A program made the position numbers and the translations under genes. DNA of 64,000 nucleotides, taken from the NCBI GenBank assembly GCA_030268105.1, contig BSDZ01000039.1:186001-250000 (forward strand), given 5' to 3'. This document shows positions 39,701 through 50,024 of the stretch, piece by piece (position 1 is the first letter of the stretch; the number at the start of each line of letters is the position of its first letter). Below the pieces are notes generated by a model. That model saw nothing but the letters and a program-made list of their open reading frames with translations, had not been told where the DNA came from and searched no databases. Source of the stretch: Volvox africanus (lineage: Eukaryota > Chlorophyta > Chlorophyceae > Chlamydomonadales > Volvocaceae).

Positions 39701-42700
39701 GGCAACCGCTTCCTGGCCACCGGACGGGAGCTGCTGTACTGGGGCCAGCGACTGGCGGGAAATATCAGGCAGGACGGAGGAGCGGCGAGGGATTGTAATG
39801 GAGCGAAAAAGATGCAGCTTTATTAGTTCGGTTTGAAAATTTACGGCTAACTCCAACTGCTAAGTAATTTCAGCTTCCCGAAGCCAGAAACCCGTGCAGA
39901 TGCAATAAGATCCTGGGGCCCTCCCTCGCCCTCTTACGAATCATCCCGTGTGCGATCCCTTTCTACACGAGGGCCGTGTTTCTCCCCTCCCCCCACCTCC
40001 GGGGATTCTGTCAGGTCCTTCAATGTGCGAAGGGGTGACCTCTCCAACCTCTTTTCCCATGTCCCCTCTCTCCCTTTCACCCCTCTCCCAATGCATTGCA
40101 GCGACCTCCGCTCCTTTCAATTCCTTCAGGCCAATGGCCCCTGGTCCCTGTTCCATGCATACACTGTCAGCCTGGACTACCTAGCCAGTATGGCATGGGA
40201 GGATGTGGCTACATTGCAAAATAGTAAGTGGCCAGCTGCGACCTGCACCCTGCCTGCGAACTCTCCTGCAAGACACGAGGCCGGCTGAACTGGGCAAAAC
40301 TGGGTAACCCTTATAAGGGAGAGAGGGGCCGCTGGAAGCCAGTTGGGTGCACCCTCACGAGCGAAGATATTTGGGGTCTGACAGATGCGGTGGACGAGAG
40401 GTGGCCACCTTGGGCTTTTGCCTTAGGCGGAGGTGCCACACAAGTCTATGTCTATGAGAGGCCCCCTGACACGGATACACTAGTACATTCCACAAGGGAT
40501 CCTCCGCCGCTGTTACCTCCTCACCAATCACTGCAATAAACGCCCTTGGTGACATGTCCCAGGCCTCCTCATCATCCTACTCATCGAGGTTGTTGCCGTA
40601 CAGTTGTCATGCATCTTGTACGAATGGTGGTTGGTACGTCGAGTTGAGTTGAGGCGCTGCGGCACGCTGTTGGTGCCCCTCGGACTTCCAGCCCCTGTTC
40701 TGAAGTTGCTGTCCACCCGACCGTTGGTGGTTGTGGAGGTACGTTCGATGGATGGACTTGGAGAAAGCGGGGAAAAGATTTGGTTGATTTGCGGACGAGC
40801 AAGTGTGCGAATGAGAATCAATTACTTGCTTATTGTTTGTCGTGCATGGTGTCACGGAGATGGTGAAAGAGGGGGAGGCAAAGGTCGGGAATGCATCCCT
40901 AGGGAGCAGTTCTATGCAACCCGAACCCAGAGCTACTCTTCCCCTCTTCATCGGTTTTCAACCCCCGGCTCTTTTCCAGTTCCTTCCCTCTGCATCTTCA
41001 CCTCTCCCGTTACTTGCCCTCCCCTTCCGATGCATGCATTTTTCCAAACACCACATACACACCACCACAAGCAGGACAGCGACGACGAAGATGCGGACAC
41101 TGAGGGTGGCGGGTGAGGACAATATTCGGTTGGTAGTTCCAACGATTTATCGGTAGTAGGGAAACGCCCAACTGTTTGGTAAACGTTTCAGATGCGTTCC
41201 ATAATTTACCGCTTCTCTCTAAACGGCCATGTTCGACAAAGGCTTCATGACATGACACTTCGGGAGTTAGGCCACGTAAGTATCAGAACATGTCTTTCGT
41301 AACGTGCTGCATCGAATATGTGCCGAAGACAACATGTGCGGATGGCGCAACGTATGCGCCGTACTCAACATTGTATTTCATGCATTCGTTGCAACCAAAC
41401 AGGATGGGCTGTGAAGTCAGCGCTTGTGGTGATGCAACAGCGCCGTCCCATGGGTCCCTCGATGGACCATCCGATGCCGTTGCTCCATTTCAAGGCCATG
41501 CCGTACGTACGACACGCCAACGCGCGGCAATCGACTTCGCCCCGCTACGTGCTGATCAGGATCTTGACAACGGCATCGGAACGGACAATGGCGCCGCCGA
41601 CAGTGGCGCCGCCCAAGATCAGGATTACCCCCATGGCAGTGCCATACGTACGACACACCATCGTAACACGCGTGCCTCCATTGACTTTGCTCCCCTGAGG
41701 ATGACCGCCGAAGGTGCCGGCGGAGGCGTTGGTGCGACCTTGCAGGTCGCTTCAAAAGCAAGACCATCGCCGCCACCTTTGCCGCCACCGGCGTCGCAGC
41801 AATCACCTGCCGGGGGCCTCTCAGATGGCAAAGCCCCGCCGCCCCTGGAGCAGAAGCCGGAGAGTGCGGATGACTTCGACTCGGAGCGCGCGGCGCCAGT
41901 TCGGCATGGCGTCATGATGCTTGGCGTCATCGACGACGGCTCCGTCAACAGTAGTGCCGCCGTCGCCAGCATCGCTGCTGCCAGTGCTGATCGCGGCGGC
42001 GGTCGACGCGGCCTGGCGGTGGTAGTGAGCGAGGGTCGCGGGTCACGACTGGTGGTCAACGGAAAAATTCTGTCGGCGAATTCCCGCAGCCTTCTTGGGT
42101 TCCTGGTAAGTCGCTGGGTTATTGCGGTATCTGCTCCCATAACGTACCTAACATAAAGAGTTTATTGATAAGTAGTTGTTACCCAAGTAGTGTTTACAAT
42201 ATCCTATAACGCTTATGCTATGGAGTATGATACCAGGCGCTGATATATCGTGCATATTTATTCTGGATATAAATGCACACACGTTTACGCGACCTGAAGA
42301 TGTATGGAACGGTGTGTAAATAAGGCTGGCTTGACAACTGGCTTGTGCAGCTTCAGCTGTTTTCCATTACCCGCGGGGAGGTCGCGACCCATCGGGTCGG
42401 AGATCCTGCAAGGGGCTGCTCAGACACACACGGCCCATGCATGGTGTGCAGGTCCCGCTACTGGTATGGGAGGCCGTACTCGCGGCGATTGACGCTCTCA
42501 GCTACTTCTGGTTGGAGGGTATGCAGGGCCCACTTGCCGCCCTCAACATGGCCTCTCACGTCATCTATCGGTACACCCGAGTGCGGTACGTCCCACACTG
42601 CCCACTGCGCAGGACGATCGTGGATGGATCGTGCCCAACTATAGGCTGGGGTGCAGGCAACATCCGGTTCGGCAAGCCCTCGGTCCTTTCTTCGCTGCTT

Positions 42701-45271
42701 GTCGTCATCTCTTCGATCATTGCAATAGTTGCTTGGCTCGCTGCTGAGGTTATTATGAACCCAGCTACGGGCTCGTGAGAAGTCAGCAATGCGTGGGAGG
42801 ATGTCTGGGTTCTTATTTTCCGTATGTAAGCCTTTCCTCAACGTAACGCCATCCGTTTATGGAGGCGAAGAAGGGTCGCTCTTGGCTTACGTCCCGTTTC
42901 TTTCCTCGCGCATCTGGTCTTATAATGTGAAACGGATGGATGTCGAGGTATCAGAGTCTCTCATGGCGCTCACGCTCACGCTCACGCAAATTAATAATGC
43001 ACATGCAGGATGTTGGCGTTGTTCCTGGTGTCGGGCAAAGATGCGGTCGTGCGGTCGCATTGGCGGAATAATCTATCATCAGAGCTGGCCAACCTTCGGA
43101 ACGAGTACGACACGCTGCTGTACGGCGGGGTGGCGTCGACACAGGTACACGAAGTGCCCATACATAAAGGATAGTGATGGTTGTATTTTGGATTCAGTAA
43201 TCTGCGTTCTGAACTGGGAAGTCCGAATCCTTACTGCTCCTTTGCATACTTATCAGGATTTAAAGTTTTGCCCGGTATCGGGAACCCACCATCCCGGGAG
43301 GGTCCATGTATTATGGAATGTAATTTTTCCATGTTCATGAGCAGCTCGTTTCAAGATCGCATTATTTGTCTATAATAACAAGAAATGTGCTTCATCGCGC
43401 AAGCTTGCAAGCTTTAGCTCGAAATGAAGGATAAAAAGCTTACCGATGTGTTGGAATATCGTTTTGTCGTACGTTTCTTCATTTGCATAATCTACCATCC
43501 TACACTTGATTTCTTGCAGGAGGGCAGCGTGTTCCAGAAGCCGGTACCCGCCTCTACGTTCGAGAGCTCGTCCTTTGCGGAAAACTTCTTCCGACAAGAG
43601 CGCTGCTTCCGGTGGGACCAGAGCCAGTGCTACACCCCGGACAGCCCCTACTACGAGGTACGAGGGGGGGGAGCGGGTGTTGTGTAATCAGGACGCATAT
43701 GGTGTTGTGGAGAGATAACGATTGATGAGGCAAATAAATGCCAGCTCTCCACTAAGAGCTCCATGTTATCAGATACTGGGTGATTACTCACCCAGTCGGA
43801 CCCGGCCCGGCGATGTAGACCGCAATCCGTACACCTCTCACTCGACCTCACGGGCTATCTTCAACCCAAGAACCAATCACATCATATCGGGGAAGTACGA
43901 CACAATTTTAGGCAAATTAGGTACCTAGTGAAACCCCTTGCGGGCACATCAGGGACATGTACTCGGGGCAAAAACGGTCTCACGCCACTCCTACACTGCT
44001 AACACAGATATCTAAAAACCCGACCGCAGAGATATCTGGACTATAGGCACCATCACAGGCTGAGGTTAAGAAGATAGGTGCATGTTGGCAATACGTGAGG
44101 GTTCGCTAGGATGATATAAATTATGTGGGTACAACGGGGGCGAAGGTGGCACGTATACAGCCCCATCCCCCCCCCATGCCCTCGCCACCCCACCCCGAAG
44201 ATGACCCACCACGGGTTAGACGCGATGATGCGGCGGGTGATTTCGGAGCTGGAGCTGCTGGTGGCTGATGACGATGCTGGTGCGAATTACACGGGGTCGC
44301 GCTACATGACAATGTGAGTGGGGTGTTGGACGGGGGTTTCGCGCACGAAGAGGGGGTCGTATGTAGTGATTGAACGCGTGCGGGAGAAAAGGGCGGGTGT
44401 GGTAACAGAGGGGTTGGAGGACCATCGCTCCACACTGTCACATGCATAAGCCTCATGTGAGTGGGATGAGTGCGGACTATAGTACGAATGACATCATCTG
44501 TCTTGCCATACCCTTGTAGCTTCTAACGTACGTACGTCTGTTCATACAGGTACATGGTTGGCACCAAGGACCTGTACGAGGGGCTCCAAAGCAGCGCGCA
44601 GCTGTTTGTGGACTTCATGATCAGCAGGTGGATCTGAATTTTAGATTGGTCTAGGTTATGAATACGAATTTGGGTGCGCTGCGTTAGCGATATTGGGCGG
44701 TAGTCGTAATGTCGCAACTGCCATGAGAATGGATTTCACAAATGCAGTGCGCAGACAGAACTTGAAATGTGGCCCCGGGACCCGCCCCGCCTCTCCTCTC
44801 TCCATAATAAATCACATGAACACGCGCAGGTACCAGAATGTGAAGCTGCTTCATACATTATTGCTTGTCGGCACCATTCTCTTGTTTCTGGTGTACGGGT
44901 TGTTCATACTACGGCCGTACCTGGCAGCCGTAGCACGGGAGGCTCAAAGGTTAGCAGGACTGCTCAGCCACGTACCCGGGGAGCTGGATGTCGTGTCGTA
45001 CACTCGGCAGGTAATGAGGGCGGCGGCGCATGCCATGGGAACTGACGCCGGCGGCGGGCGGAGGGACGGAGGATCAGGTCGGCGGCAGCCCAATGTGAAG
45101 GGTGCGGCAGGCGTGCCAACGGCGGCGCCCTTCGTTTCGGCCAGCAGCGGCGGCAATGGTGGCGGCACATATCCCCACCGTAGGTCTAATTGGAAATCGC
45201 GTGGTGGTGCCGCCGCCTTTGGTGGAAAAGGCGCCAGCACTGGTGAGGGGGTGGCAGTGAGCGATGTATGA
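15745..45271 (+). CDS. Giant TmcB-like membrane protein with PAS domains, about 2,820 aa, about 49 exons
   Basis: Homologue of Dictyostelium tiny macrocysts protein B, a family expanded in volvocine algae. Start ATG (acaaATGG) with Ser-rich first exon 15745-15830, then 16346-16426, 17042-17225, 17612-17710, 17981-18140, 19070-19152, 19419-19508, 20052-20246, 20408-20475, 21051-21108, 21416-21566, 21661-21755 and on to 44830-45271 (TGA); nearly all phases agree. Residues 50-480 hold many membrane segments. Next comes a helical repeat region with the family blocks LLILYANYLMEV, LDLQSYVEFKRNYR and RVLERYPNNGKLLRCYGKFLEDV. PAS domains lie at roughly 655-755, 760-800, 870-955 and 1013-1110. Exons 33320-34210 and 34591-35188 add about 500 low-complexity residues with an acidic tract. 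C-terminal membrane segments lie in exons 36092, 38473, 40563, 42452 and 44830. Probably a sensory or signalling membrane protein; ligand unknown. An alternative start is ATG 16311. Confidence 0.88.
17324..17349. repeat. (CACCTG)4 microsatellite
   Basis: Four tandem hexamers in the intron 17226-17611 of the TmcB-like gene. Confidence 0.9.
18449..18535. repeat. TCTA/TCTG tetranucleotide microsatellite
   Basis: Imperfect run of tctg and tcta units in the intron 18141-19069 of the TmcB-like gene. It abuts the dispersed element that starts at about 18537. Confidence 0.9.
18537..18725 (+). mobile_element. Dispersed element family A, copy 1 (intronic)
   Basis: Shares ordered blocks with 38129-38363: gagtagttatctca, ggcagtatatgaga, gtagatgactgaaccg, gatagcgg, atggcaggcgc, attacacgtctca and a terminal actgagg. 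The copies differ in length and by many substitutions. No coding capacity. It looks like a short non-autonomous element that inserted twice into introns of the same gene; class unknown. Confidence 0.75.
18748..18836. repeat. (GATATA)n and related AT microsatellite
   Basis: About seven gatata hexamers followed by acataa units and a tatatacata tail, in the same intron, just after element A copy 1. Confidence 0.9.
19736..19938 (+). mobile_element. Dispersed element family C, copy 1 (intronic)
   Basis: About 203 bp almost identical to 62611-62815, from cctgcgagctgaccagtagc to the end block cccccctatcctacacac. Only a handful of differences separate the copies, so the duplication is recent. A 3' end fragment of the same family is at 24446-24520. 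It lies in the intron 19509-20051 of the TmcB-like gene. No long open frame; probably a short non-autonomous element. Confidence 0.85.
22793..22864. repeat. Purine-rich GGA/GGGA tract
   Basis: Immediately follows the splice donor at 22790 and leads directly into the GGGGCA array. One strand is almost all G and A. Confidence 0.85.
22865..23033. repeat. (GGGGCA)n array, about 28 copies, G-quadruplex prone
   Basis: Nearly perfect hexamer array inside the intron 22790-23213 of the TmcB-like gene, on the sense (transcribed RNA) strand. Runs of four G separated by two bases meet the usual G-quadruplex pattern many times over. The Gly-Arg, Gly-Ala, Gly-Gln and Ala-Pro frames across it are repeat artefacts, not genes. 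Confidence 0.95.
24446..24520 (+). mobile_element. Dispersed element family C, 3' end fragment
   Basis: The stretch with acggggaaggtagggactgc and a following ccacccccctaa matches the last part of the family C copies at 19736 and 62611, with an internal gccaggtagt duplication. Intronic in the TmcB-like gene. Confidence 0.65.
28625..28762. repeat. Perfect 32-bp-arm hairpin in TmcB-like intron
   Basis: Left arm 28625-28656 and right arm 28731-28762 are exact reverse complements (outer ends tgtcgtac / gtacgaca, inner ends gatagg / cctatc), separated by 74 bp. It lies in the intron 28107-29260. Candidate MITE with long terminal inverted repeats, or a small-RNA precursor foldback. Confidence 0.92.
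29066..29094. repeat. (GCCAAC)n microsatellite
   Basis: About four to five tandem hexamers in the intron 28107-29260. Confidence 0.85.
37499..37590 (+). repeat. Dispersed repeat family D, copy 1
   Basis: Shares gtatcctggggt, a following tctac, a gtagt block and acagagatacaaca in the same order with 46409-46500. The copies are diverged. Function and class unknown. Confidence 0.55.
38129..38363 (+). mobile_element. Dispersed element family A, copy 2 (intronic)
   Basis: Second copy of the element at 18537-18725, with the same ordered blocks and a longer central part. It ends at gtactgaggc, about 110 bp before the splice acceptor at 38472. Confidence 0.75.
39769..40101 (+). other. GC-AG intron in the TmcB-like gene
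   Basis: The exon ending AATATCAG is followed by GCAGGA rather than GT. No GT donor that keeps the frame is available nearby. The acceptor at 40101 (cattgcag) restores the frame exactly (AG + C = Ser) into the conserved block FQFLQANGPWSLFHAY. Confidence 0.75.
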
Positions 45272-45463
45272 CGATAATAACGATGGCTGTGGCGGTGGAG
45301 TGAGTTGCATCCGGTGTGGGGGTTAGCAGCTGGCTTGGCCAGCAGTCAAACCGGATGTTTGGTAAGGTGTGTTTTGAATCTGTCAGTTGTGATGACGCAA
45401 AATATGCCAAGCGATAGTTGATGGTTTGATACTCAATTGAGACTTAAGTCCATGCACACACAC

Positions 45464-45465
<2 letters not shown>

Positions 45466-45497
<32 letters not shown>
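45466..45497. repeat. (TA)n microsatellite
   Basis: Run of alternating TA about 30 bp long, about 200 bp past the TmcB-like stop codon. Confidence 0.9.
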
Positions 45498-46408
45498 CCA
45501 GGAGAGCCGTAAATGATCGTACCAATGTACGAATCATTACATTGTACACATAGTGCTGGTATATGTGAGCCACGCTTTCTCGACTTATCGCCAACTATTG
45601 CGATCGATGCCGTACAGGGCTGGTAACAGAAAAGTAAGCGCACAATCCGCGCTATGTGAATTCCATGCATATTATGCCGTAGCTACGCCTACCATACCTC
45701 ATCACCATAGCAGGAGGAACATTCACAGCAGTGATGGATTTTTTCTATTTTGAAGCGCGGAATGGGTGCGGACATCCCTCATGCATATGGCTGCCTTTCC
45801 CTTAGATGAGGTTCACTATTTGCATGTCGTACATACCCTGGATGCATAGCTGCTATCCTTGCAATAGTGTTGCTGACGTACCAGGAGGGTGAGGAAGTTA
45901 ATATTGCCCTTACCAGGCGGCTTGGACATGAATGACATTGTCCTTGCGCACAATTTTCCTGCTTGCTGGGCATTATATTTTCTCGTTGCCGATGTGACGT
46001 ATTCCTAGCTGGAAAGATGGGAAAGGTGGTCAAATCAAAGTCAACAGTCCGTGATTCCGTGATCCATGTCTCGGCCGGTCTTGCTGCTCACGCCGCAACA
46101 GAAACTATTCATGCTGGTCCATTAGGGATAACTGAGGATAAGATGTGGCTTCCAAGGTCTGGGGCTTGGGAGGGAAGCAAGGCAGCGCATGCAAGTAGGG
46201 AGGAAGGACAGGGAAGGAGAGGTGGAGGGTTTCGATTTGTTTACGTGTGCTTACGGTGCATTTTGTGCATGTACGGTGCCTGGCAGGTGGGTTGTTACTA
46301 GGAGTTCAGGTTCTGGAGCGAGAGGGGGGGGGGGAAATTAAACAAGCAAAGTACAAAGTAAGTTCAATATTAGGAAGTCGTCAAACATGTATCGGCACAC
46401 ACGTCGAC

Positions 46409-46500
46409 ATCTGTAGTATCCTGGGGTATCTACAAGTAGTGTCAAGGATTGGACCAAAGGTGGTCATCCTTGTAGGCCAACACAACAGAGATACAACATC
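46409..46500 (+). repeat. Dispersed repeat family D, copy 2
   Basis: Counterpart of 37499-37590, sharing gtatcctggggt and acagagatacaaca in the same order. Confidence 0.55.
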
Positions 46501-46843
46501 CATCATGTTGCATTCGGTGGTCGTTCTTGGAACCACCAGGTGGGAGCATTCTTCGTGTCTAATTATGTCTCTAATACCCAGATGCTGACTGATGGCCGCA
46601 CACTTGTGTCCTTCAAATGCCTGCCAACAAGTCCATGTGCCACCGAACCCACCATCCCAACCCCACAGCGTATCCATACCAGCAACCACAACAGCAGCAT
46701 CGCCGGTGTTAACCTCGTCGCTGACCATGCCAATGCTCGCTACGCCCTACGTTCTTCCCCCGGGCCTGGCCTTGGTACCTCACGCAATTCTCTCACGCAT
46801 TCGCTGCCCAGACTGGCTTTAGGAACTTCCCCTTCCCCTTGTA

Positions 46844-46871
46844 TGTGCGGGCGACACGGCCCGCACATATA
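46844..46871. repeat. Hairpin, 11-bp perfect GC-rich stem
   Basis: tatgtgcgggc, a 6-nt loop, then gcccgcacata. About 100 bp before the telomere-like palindrome. A strong stem, but without the T tract of a simple terminator and in a nuclear genome, so no function is assigned. Confidence 0.75.
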
Positions 46872-46973
46872 GCTTTGGGGCTGAAGTCCGAAAGGCACTG
46901 GGGACCCAGGAAATATAATTCCGTATTACGGCTTTTATGGTATGCTTCAATGTAATTCGTTGAACGTGTAGCC

Positions 46974-47046
46974 GTTAGGGTTTTAGGGTTTGGGTTTAGG
47001 GTTTTAGGGTTTTAAACCCCAAAACCCTAAAACCCTAAACCCTAAG
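46974..47046. repeat. Inverted interstitial telomere repeat (TTTTAGGG)n
   Basis: About five partly degenerate units of ttttaggg/tttaggg run into aaaccccaaaaccctaaaac, the same unit in the opposite orientation, giving a 70-bp palindrome. TTTTAGGG is the Chlamydomonas-type telomere unit. The G-rich strand points toward the centre, which is the head-to-head arrangement expected where two chromosome ends joined. A small foldback insertion is the alternative. Confidence 0.9.
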
Positions 47047-47240
47047 CACTACCCGGCCGGCTCAGATGGCCGCGAGTCCATCGCCTGGAACCATATTGCT
47101 GCGTGTCAGCTGCGTGGTTAATGCATGCGTAATTCAATCCAGGGCCGGGGGCTTGATCCGGGGAGTGCCGCTCAAAGGGCTGAAAATGCTCTTGTGGTGG
47201 CGGTCATTAAAGGTCGCTGAGGCCTTCGCTACCTCAGACC

Positions 47241-48365
47241 CTACGTCTCCTCTTCCACTGACCTCAAGCGCCGTAGCGAGCTGTTGCTGTTGCCGTTACT
47301 GAGGCTTCGCCGTGGCCGACCCGGCATGCAGCGTTCGGCCGTGCGGCCAGGTGCACTGCTTCCGGGAACAGCCCACATAGCTCCATCGGCAATCACCGTG
47401 TGCGGGCGGTGCTGCTGCTGCGGCACGTCAGGCGCTCGCGCCACTTGTCCTTGTTGTTGTCCTTTCTGGAGATGTGGTCCCTCCTGTCGTTGTCCTTTTC
47501 CTTGTTCTTGTCCTTGTTGCTGGCGCCTTTGAAGTGGTGCAAACAGCCGAAAGGGTGAGTTATCGGAAGCCCAAGCCACATCCGCCTGAGCTGTCGACCC
47601 AGGGCTACGCAAGGCATGCCGCGAGATGAGGAGCTCTGCTTCTGTTGGCTCTGATTGCGACATGCCCCGCGCAGCAGGCCTGGATGCCTGGTGCGTGGCG
47701 GCCAAAGTCGCTCCTTCACCGTTATGATCTTGAGAAACCGTTTCACTAAAAATGACCGTGCAAATGCGTTTAGCGTCAGGCAGCGGCAAGCTGGGTCGCC
47801 GGGATGGCGCCGTCAATGGTTGCGTGTCACTGGTCTGCTGCAACAGCTGACCGTTGGCCTCTGAATCTCGCCATCTCCTTTGCTGCTGTTGCAGCAGCGC
47901 CTCGGGCCCAGAGATGGTTACGTTCCGCAGACTGGGCGCACCGCCTTGCGGCAGTCGCTGCTGCTGCTGCCGTGGCGGCGGCGGCTGAGGCGGTGGCGGC
48001 CTTGCCACAGTAGAGCCGCCCGCCGGCGCCGCGTTACGCGTGGGCTTCAGCTCATCCTGACGGGGTTCGGGTTCAAACAGAGGTCGCTTTCGCGCACCCG
48101 GGCCCTGACCAACTACAGCAGTGGCGCGGCTGACTGGAGCGGTGCCAATCCCGCCCGCTGCATTGTCTCTTCGCTCCCCTTCGGCTGCTTTGACAGCACC
48201 GTTACGTAACACATCCGCAGCGTCCAGTGTAACAGCTGGTGCACGCGGGCCGCATACTGCCATTCCCAGCACCCGGACCGTCTTGCCCTCCCTGGAGGGC
48301 TCCACCACCGAGCGGGCGAAGGGCCCTGGGCCAACCCTCCAAGACCACTGGTCCGTGACGTCGCG
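47241..48365 (-). CDS. Terminal exon of a low-complexity protein, unknown function
   Basis: After a strong acceptor (ctccgctgccgcag) the frame runs 374 codons to a stop. The first 60 residues (RDVTDQWSWRVGPGPFARSV, then VRVLGMAVCGPRAPAVTLDA) look like a folded segment. The rest is Gln-, Pro- and Ser-rich with a Lys/Arg-containing QQGQEQGKGQRQ stretch, as in many volvocine nuclear or regulatory proteins. No domain is recognised. The frame stays open upstream to 48716 but has no convincing start there. It may be the 3' end of the same minus-strand gene whose other exons lie at 51.3-54.8 kb. Confidence 0.5.
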   Translation of the reverse strand, partial: RDVTDQWSWRVGPGPFARSVVEPSREGKTVRVLGMAVCGPRAPAVTLDAADVLRNGAVKAAEGERRDNAAGGIGTAPVSRATAVVGQGPGARKRPLFEPEPRQDELKPTRNAAPAGGSTVARPPPPQPPPPRQQQQRLPQGGAPSLRNVTISGPEALLQQQQRRWRDSEANGQLLQQTSDTQPLTAPSRRPSLPLPDAKRICTVIFSETVSQDHNGEGATLAATHQASRPAARGMSQSEPTEAELLISRHALRSPGSTAQADVAWASDNSPFRLFAPLQRRQQQGQEQGKGQRQEGPHLQKGQQQGQVARAPDVPQQQHRPHTVIADGAMWAVPGSSAPGRTAERCMPGRPRRSLSNGNSNSSLRRLRSVEEET

Positions 48366-49981
48366 CTGCGGCAGCGGAGCTTCCCCAGTTGCACGGGGCG
48401 TCAGAAGTCGGCCAACTCGTGAGGCTGGGCGACAGCGCAGTGATTGAAGCGGATAGATAGAGGAGTCGAGAGGAGAGGAGAGGAGAGAAGACGTGATCTG
48501 GGAAGCTCTTGGGGGCAGTGATCTCATGAACAGGCACGCCAATGTCTCATCTGCCGCCACCCGCAACCCTAGGCTTTCATGCACCCCCCTCGCTCGTAAG
48601 TCGCTGGGCATCTCTGCCCACACCGTTCCTCCTCCCCTGTCCGCACACGGACCAGGAAACGCAGTAAATATGATATGGCCAAAATCTAGTGGAGATATAC
48701 AAGAGCCGTTGGACAATAAAATGCACCGTTGTCACCTGCTGTCCGCGTGATCCTTTCACACGCATCGCGCGCGCCACATTTACTTTCTAGTAATTAAGCG
48801 TATACAGGAAGGTGCACACAGAGCGACACCGCTATGTATCCTTGCCGTGACCTGTGGCGTTTGGTGTGGCCAATGACGCGCGCACACCATTGCGTGGGGG
48901 AGCCCCTGTCGTGTGACTGAAGGGTCCCGGCGCCGCCCAAGACGTGTAGGGCTTCGGGACGCGCAAGATTAGCAGTATCGAACGCATTGCTACTGTAGAC
49001 AGCGGGGCTTGTCACGCACGGCCACGCACGTTGCATATTACGAAAATCGAAAACGAAACGAAAGATCCCCGAGCCGTAGCACTAACCCTGGGTAACGGTA
49101 ACGCAAGGAGTAATGCAAAGTGTGCAAGCTTGGAAGCAGCTTGAGGAGATGCGTTGGAAGTTGGAAGAAGATGCGTTGAATTTCCTTCCGTACCGGTAGG
49201 TGTGCAACCGATAACGAACAAATAACACTCTTTCTCTATAACGAAGCTGACAAGGATCCAAAGATCCAAGATCCAAGGATCCCAAAAACCAAGGATACAT
49301 GGTCTCGTGAGCCCGTTTCTCTCAGAAGCGTCCTAAATAGGAAGCAAGTTCAGATCGGTCGATTGTGGAAATCGAATCCCGTATCGGTATTGCTGAGTAA
49401 GCGCCATATCGATACATTATCCGAAGGGAGCGCGGACGAGAAAACAGAGCCACGCGTATACTTGTATGAGATTGCAGGCAATCTCAGGGATCGATTATGG
49501 GTAAGCAGTCCTCGGAGAGGACACATCGAATGACTTTGCGCGCCTAAACGGAAATCTGCCAGGCAGCTCTTCGCGGCGCTAAGGCAGAGTTTGCATCCTG
49601 CCACAAAGTCACGCGCCAAAGCCGACTATATTATACACAACAGCAATTTAATTTAAATTGCTTTCAGGATTGCAAATGTATGAGCCTTTGCTGGCAGCGA
49701 ACGACGGACTGTGACACCGTCCGTGACCATATGCAATCCTCTCAACCAGCCTTAATGGCAACGGGCAACCATGTGAGCGTTAATGCCCTCCATGGGCGGC
49801 AAGTGACGAAGTTCCCGCTGCGCTCTGAAGGGCGCATGCCACATCCCATGCGAGGCCGCCTTCGGCGGGGCATCTGCACCAGCGCCCGAAATCAACTAGC
49901 CGCCGATGGGGCGTACATCCACCATAACTTCGGAAGCCAACATCCGAACCCGCCGACAGAGACTTTGGAGGCGGAAGTGTC

Positions 49982-50024
<43 letters not shown>

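Larger units (their letters stand above)
45272..47240. other. Intergenic region with repeats
   Basis: Follows the TmcB-like stop codon. It contains a TA microsatellite (about 45466-45497), a dispersed family D copy (46409-46500), an 11-bp-stem hairpin (46844-46871) and the telomere-like palindrome (46974-47046). A minus-strand frame at 46728-46540 (with NTGDAAVVVAGMDTLWGW) is protein-like but has no splice context or known domain. No gene can be supported. Confidence 0.55.

Noticed and set aside
41625..42140. Minus-strand 171-codon frame
   Set aside because: It is antisense to the low-complexity exon ending at 42105, which carries the conserved LVVNGKIL block at its end.
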